Position numbers and translations under genes: made by a program
Assembly (NCBI GenBank): GCA_038501625.1
Contig: JAZAYU010000008.1
Location: forward strand, 12,400,938-12,464,937
DNA: 64,000 nucleotides
Reading direction: 5' to 3'
DNA from: Corbicula japonica
Taxonomy: Eukaryota; Mollusca; Bivalvia; Venerida; Cyrenidae
The notes under the pieces: model-generated
Told to the model about the DNA's origin: nothing
The model's database searches: none
Seen by the model: the letters and a program-made list of their open reading frames with translations, nothing else
In this document: one piece after another, positions 58,641-64,000 of the stretch
How the letters are laid out: every line of letters starts with the position of its first letter
Numbering within the stretch: position 1 is the stretch's first letter

Positions 58641-58791
58641 TACTCTTTAAATTCGAATTTTCGGACGCATGTCCTTTCTCAAGAATAAAAAAGAAACAGC
58701 ATGTTAGTTAGCATGGGTGTAAAATAAGTAAAAAGTCTGTATTATTCTTGAGAAAGGTCATGCGTCAAATAAATCGAAATTTCAGAGTGTA
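58641..58791. mobile_element. Fold-back element with 47-bp arms
   Basis: The left arm starts TACTCTTTAAATTCGAATTT and ends CCTTTCTCAAGAATA (58641-58687). The right arm is its reverse complement with a few differences, starting TATTCTTGAGAAAGG (58743-58791). The loop is about 55 bp. It has no coding potential, and its structure is that of a miniature fold-back repeat. Confidence 0.8.
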
Positions 58792-59011
58792 TATTGTATT
58801 TAGTATTATAACCAGATATGGGGGGAATGAAATTTAAAATGCATTATTTCTTTCAGTTATGCAGGGTTATGATAAATTGAACAGATCTAGCATTATTTTA
58901 TTATATAACGATATATCCGATGATCTGTGTCAGAATGATTTTCAAACATTCAGAAAAAGAAAGCGTTCATGTAATCGCACCGGAGACAAACTTACATTGC
59001 TGCTTTAAAAA

Positions 59012-60780
59012 ATGTCAACAAACGAAGCTAAGATGGCCGACATTATCAAAAAGATCGACACTGTCCTACAAGTAAACAATAGGGTAGGTGCACTTAAGAA
59101 AGCTATTGACAATCATAACTGTAGCCTCAACTTGAGTAAAAATCTATTGACGCCGAAGCAAGAGCACGTAGAAACAATTTAATATTTGGTGGTTCCCGGA
59201 AGTCAGTGGTGAAGATTGCGAAATTAAACAATCCTGTCTGATACGTTGCTCATCCCTGGACGAATTGTAATTGACAGAGCCCATAGGATAGGCATGTATG
59301 TGTGGAGACAAACAAGACGCATCATTTTTCGTTTCCGTGACTACCACGACACTGAGACACTGAATATATCCTAGCAAAAGCCCAACATCTAATAGACACA
59401 CACGACAGCATAAATCGAGATTATCCAGAGGAGATCATCAATGCACATAAGGCACTTTGGCCGGAGTACAAAACACAGGAGTAGCAAATTCCTGTCAATA
59501 CTGTCAAAATTGTGTATCCAGCTTAACTTATGGTTGGTAACAGAGTAGTGCGTGACATATTCCCGCATTGGAGTAATATTATGAAATGTTGTCGTGTTTA
59601 TGCTACCCACCGATCAACCGATCCGAAATACCAGCGAGAGATCAGTAGATCAACATCCCCCTCAACAAATGCTCAATTTTCCCGTGAAAATGTACGCGTC
59701 AATACAGAACAAATAACCAGTTTTTGTTTTGACTGAAACGCATCTAAACGATAATGATGTCATACTGACTTTGAAAACTTTGAAAACTCTACTGACTTTG
59801 CCAAAAACAGAAAGCAGAGTTAAAATCGAAAATCAGGAGGTTTTTGTGCTTTGGTCAAAATTGATATTCTAAATTTTGTTGAAATTGTTGATTCAAGTAG
59901 TGAATATGTACTATGGCTAAAATTGCCAAAATACTTGTAAAAACGCCAGAAAATATAATGCTTGGTGTACTTTACGTGCCCCCTGAAAAATCCAAGTTTT
60001 TAAATGATGATTTTACTTAATTGGATTTGTGAAATTAGTTAAATGAGCAGTGAGTATAGTTACTATCCTGATAGGTGATTCACGCTCGGACAGCTTTAGT
60101 GATTGATTATGCCATAGCCTCGGCTCAATGCTTTTCGTACTGATTTTGAAATCATCGATGCACTTTTTAATAATACCTCGTACCCGCAATGGGATTTATG
60201 TTTACACGATTCTTTTAAAAATAACATTAACGCTGAACAACTTCAGTGTGTATTAGATTTTTGCGGTTCTCTACCAGTTTGTCCAAACTCAATCGATGTA
60301 ATTACTGATAATATAACGAAATCGTTCGGTAATGCTGCCGCTTCCACCTTCCGTAACAAATATATTAACATCCGGAATTTAAAAAGCCATGGTTCGGTCG
60401 CAAGTGTAGTAAAGCCCAAGCTAATTATAACGAAGCAAGAAAAATGTACAAACATGATCAATCGAATTCAAATAAAATACAACTTTACAATGGAAGCAAG
60501 GAATATAAAAGAACAATGATTTATTACAATAAACAGTATAAATTTATTAACGAAAATAAACTTAGAAGTATGCAATCCGGATATTTCTGGAAATATATAT
60601 AGAGAATGGGTCCCAAAGTAGAAGCAACCCTTTTACTGTTTTGAACGGCATGTCTGCAAAAAAAAAATATATTGAATCTAATGGATGGTGAACGAATTGT
60701 TGGACAGCAAACTAACGAACATCGTGCTTATCGGACTAAGTTAGGGGGAAATGAAAACAAGTAAGGGATGGTTCAAGTGT
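59012..60780 (+). pseudogene. Non-LTR (L1/Tx1-type) retrotransposon relic, ORF1 plus endonuclease start
   Basis: ORF1 is readable with frameshifts. It starts MSTNEAKMADIIKKIDTVL. The RNA-binding segment has IPGRIVIDRAHRIGMYVW and IIFRFRDYHDTE. The C-terminal part has EIINAHKALWPEYK and VVRDIFPHW. ORF2 begins near 59735 with the endonuclease region (THLND, MLGVLYVPPEKSKFL). A linker follows, with NYNEARKMYKHDQSN and YYNKQYKFINENKLR before the RT. The RT itself (expected next) is absent; the sequence loses similarity by about 60780. Many stops and shifts mean it is dead. Confidence 0.8.
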
Positions 60781-61311
60781 GTTGAAACTTTCCCTCCTTG
60801 TTTAGGTACTTTAAGATATGTATATTAACAAAGACACCTTTAGCAAAAAACATCCACGAAAATGCAATGCAGGCATATGTCAATTTGTGTTACTGATAAA
60901 CACCGCTCACATTATGTAAAAGGTAAATAAACAAGTCAGTATTATCATCTATACGAGTACATTCGGGATTCATTTTGAACTTTCTGATTTGCGATTTCAT
61001 TTTAAAACAATGCTGTAAACGGACCAGCAAAATGACATTAAAAGAGTGATCCCGGTCAATAACGTTAATCGGTGTTCAGCATACAGATTTATACCAGCCA
61101 CAGGGAATAAACAACGCAGCGGCATACTCTGTTCGTGCAGTGGTACATGACAAAAACATCTAAATACTGCATTAAAATCGAAAAAAGCTTCACCTGACAT
61201 TGAATTCGCACATTTTAGAGGCAGAATGATCGTCATATTATACCAGCGGGCAGATAAATCAAACATGGATCGAATCACGTAATATTTTATTCAAAACGAG
61301 TCAAAGCTTAC
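60781..61311. other. Non-coding DNA
   Basis: Nothing recognised. The phrase ATACCAGCCACAGG occurs at about 61092 and again at 61748, perhaps a small shared repeat. Confidence 0.4.
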
Positions 61312-61491
61312 CACCTTCCTTTCCGGGTCAAAATAAACATCGACAACACCGTCACCGAATATTCGCAGAACAATTTCCTCGCTTCCACCCGATTCCACCA
61401 TCCGTGACCTAGACTTGTTTGAATGTAAATATTTGAAGAATAATTGGAGGTCAAGCTTTGGGAATGATTTAAGTTTTGGGAAATATGGCAC
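61312..61491 (-). CDS. Orphan exon-like open frame, function unknown
   Basis: A - strand frame contains SRSRMVESGGSEEIVLRIFG and DGVVDVYFDPERK. It is locally richer in G and C than its surroundings and is followed by a good donor (AAGGTG/GTAAGC). The 5' limit is unclear; CAAG and TAG near 61409-61414 could be acceptors. I do not recognise the protein. It may be an internal exon of a gene whose other exons lie outside or far away, or chance. Confidence 0.3.
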
Positions 61492-62149
61492 ATTACAAAA
61501 GCCAAGAGAACGAGTTTATACTTATTGTTATAAATTCACTCATTCACCATCGTGCTAAGAGCTGAAGATTAAGTGAAGCTGGATGACATTAATGGATAAG
61601 AATCCTGGTACAAATCATCAAAGGAACTTTTAATAGCAAATTATAATAAAAGACATATTACAATACATATCATCTTTCAGTAATATATAAAATGTCTATA
61701 ACATTTATTTGCGCCATTGCACAATTATCAAATAAACATTATGTATATACCAGCCACAGGAAATAAAAAGTAACTGTATTGCTTTCCATATAAAATTTTA
61801 TTTAACTAAGTATTTCTTTAAGTATTCTGGTTAATCAAAATGATATGAAATTTATATTCCAAAAACCTGTGAAACGAGCAAAGCGTTGTCAAATTATGTT
61901 CTTTATGACTTTAATACTGCTGATTTATCGTAAAATTTTCATTCACTAATACAAATGAATTGACAACTTTAAAGGTATAGAAGACTTTATTTAAGAGCCT
62001 AAAGAAGAATCTGATCAAGATACTTGCAATCAATAAAAATATGCCCTAATGGCCCATAAATAAATTTGAGATATATTCTCTAGATTAAATATTTATCATA
62101 GCGTTTATATATTTATGCTATTGGAATATCATTTTCGCTTATTTAACAT
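61492..62149. other. Non-coding DNA
   Basis: Nothing recognised. Confidence 0.4.
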
Positions 62150-62650
62150 CTTTTCTTAAAAGAACCTAGAAGCTCGATTTGTTTCTTTTATCCCTGTCAT
62201 CGTGTTCTTGCTGATTTTACTCCAGCAGCTCTGGTCTCGGTAAGATCATTGAGTTCCCGCCCCTTCGGCTTTGCAATGCTCTTAGCTTCTTATGTTTTAT
62301 ATGTTTGTGTGCTTTTGCATGCAACATTGTTAAGCCGATAAGTGGGTTGGAGTTTTTCACCAAGACAACTTGTACTTGTTTTGTGACATGAGAACCTGTT
62401 GGGGCAAGTGTGAGGTTGGTGCACCCTAGAACCTGGTTTAAACCCCCAGTGGCAATTTGATTTTCCACTGACCGTTCCAAGTCGGTAACCGCTCGGGTTC
62501 TCATTTTTGTTTATTGTTAGTGGTGTCTTTTTTGAAACTGATCATTTTATTAACCATGCTCTCTCCCCCTCTCTTCTTCTTGACTGTGTGGGGAGGCTGT
62601 ATTTTTCTGAATGTGGCGATTCCTGATATGCATATTTCACCTTTTCATTA
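62150..62650 (+). mobile_element. Family A long copy
   Basis: CTTTTCTTAAAAGAACCTAG, GCATGCAACATTGTTAAGC, CCCCAGTGGCAATTTGA with a partly broken stem-loop, CATGCTCTCTCCCCCTCTC and the terminus TGATATGCATATTTCACC. The end, including the following TTTTCATTAT, matches the insertion at 50583-50803. Confidence 0.9.
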
Positions 62651-62714
62651 TGTTTATCGAGTACTAGCTATAGTCTGATTGAGAGTACAATAAGCTCATT
62701 TTTCTTTTCTTTTT

Positions 62715-62815
62715 TGAATGGCCGACGAGTTGGGGGGACAAGAGTTGATTCACCAAGGAAACTTATACATATTGTTCACAATAGAATTTGTTTTCTAAAT
62801 ATGCTCTCTTTCTTT
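62715..62815 (+). mobile_element. Family A fragment (old)
   Basis: GCCGACGAGTTGGGGGG, GTTGATTCACCAAGG and ATGCTCTCTTTCTTTAG in family order, with large deletions. Confidence 0.5.
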
Positions 62816-63629
62816 AGTGTAGCTTTTCTAATGTGAATAATTAATAAGCTTTCCTTTATCTACGCGTTTTCATTTTGTCGCGCATATTTTTAGCACAGTA
62901 TAGAACTGATGAAAAATGGAAGTGCAAGTGGTATTCCATCGCTTTTAAACTGTGGAATTAAATTTTTGTTATGACTGTTTTTACGTCGGTACCCATACGC
63001 ACATAATTTTCCGAATGAGAACGGAGACGGGTGAAAGTTTGTACTATATTACGTCAAAATTACACCAAAAAGCTGCGCTTAACTTTTAAGACTTTTCTTA
63101 CAGTTTCCAACAATTAACTGTTTAGATTTGAATGAAACTGTAAGATGTAAGATGCATAAACAAGGTTTACAAATATAAAATTGAATAGAAATGTCTCGTT
63201 AATTTTTAAAATTAATTTGAGCAATGTCAAATGGTCACATTTTGACGATAAATTAAAAGCATATATAATCTAAAATATATCATTTTTATATTTAAAAAAT
63301 CATTGTATCTCATACATAAAACATATGAATACATTCATTTAAATGTAATCAACTGGACTGTGTATGAAAAAAGTGGACAAAAATAAGATATGTTTTTACT
63401 TTTTGCGTATTTTATCAATTGCCCTGGTTTGAAAAACATTTGTTTTCATGTTTTTTTTTTGTGAAAATTCATTTCTGGGTATCATTTTCCGAATAGTAAA
63501 CAATTTATTTGCAGTGTTTCTTAATTGGATAGAAATATTGAACTAACAGTGCTGTTATCAGTCACGTCCTTTGAAGGTCGTTGAGCATGATACTTATGTT
63601 TTATGTCAATAGTTCTTCTAAAGTTACCT
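62816..63629. other. AT-rich non-coding DNA
   Basis: Nothing recognised. Confidence 0.4.
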
Positions 63630-64000
63630 TTGTTTTAATATTTCGGCCAGTTTATAGATGGGTAGTTTCAATATTTCAGAAAAAAGATATTCGGTTATTG
63701 TTCCATCACCACAATAATATACATTCTCCTTTTTTAATTTTGCCTTTGCGTTGTCTGTGATATGCAACATTTATATTCTCAGATACCCTGTCAAAATTCT
63801 ATTTCTTTAGTTCCGCCCATTGTTTTCTCGTTTAGGGCAACCCCATTCTTTTATCTGGGGACCATACGCCGCTGAATATGGAATGGTATTTATCTGAAAA
63901 ATACCGTGTTGAAGGTTCCATGATCACAGCCATAGGCATACCATCGTTTGAAATGGATCAAAATTGTACTATTTATTGGTGTAAATATTGAGTTGCGCTA
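63630..64000 (-). repeat. Family B copy running off the window
   Basis: Same order as 16245-16760: TTTCGGCCAGTTTATAGATG, TTTTGCCTTTGCGTTGTC, AGTTCCGCCCATTG, ACCATACGCCGCTGAATATG and GTGTAAATATTGAGTTGCGC. Confidence 0.8.

Overview
The window is eukaryotic. It is AT-rich, has GT-AG introns, and is about half transposable-element debris. The one clear gene is a tyrosinase whose motifs and length fit molluscan type-3 copper enzymes. The repeat content (long tandem units ending in GGAC-rich tails, GTCCGTCCGT-type repeats, Penelope-like and Tc1/mariner elements) also fits a bivalve-like lophotrochozoan. The species cannot be named from the sequence alone.

Layout. At 1.5 kb there is a single cytochrome P450 exon (K-helix ETLR) on the + strand, with a possible decayed next exon near 10.8 kb. 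From 2.5 to 4.9 kb lies a GC-rich 50-bp satellite of about 48 units. Its monomer is the 3' half of a tRNA-like repeat that also occurs as single copies at 5.8, 12.6 and 49.2 kb. From 5.5 to 34 kb there is no intact gene. This stretch holds a deletion derivative of a Tc1 element nested in a retroelement copy, a tandem pair of reverse-transcriptase relics at 17.0-19.4 kb, a mariner-like element, a Ty3/gypsy pol relic at 33.1-34.0 kb and a tyrosinase exon-2 relic at 15.1 kb.

From 53.8 down to 35.6 kb on the - strand I reconstruct a complete nine-exon tyrosinase. It has 521 codons with all splice phases consistent, both copper sites, a signal peptide and a hydrophobic C-terminus. Its introns are crowded with repeats. 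Upstream (54-64 kb) are more retroelement copies, a fold-back element, a decayed L1/Tx1-type non-LTR element and one unexplained exon-like ORF.

The main unifying observation is that one dispersed family, called family A here, with about 30 copies on both strands, is the 3' end of the reverse-transcriptase element seen at 17.9-19.4 kb. The longest truncated copy (45.6 kb) still encodes the RT C-terminus. Family A carries a conserved stem-loop and a (CT)n tract that has expanded independently in different copies. A second, unclassified family (family B) has about nine copies.
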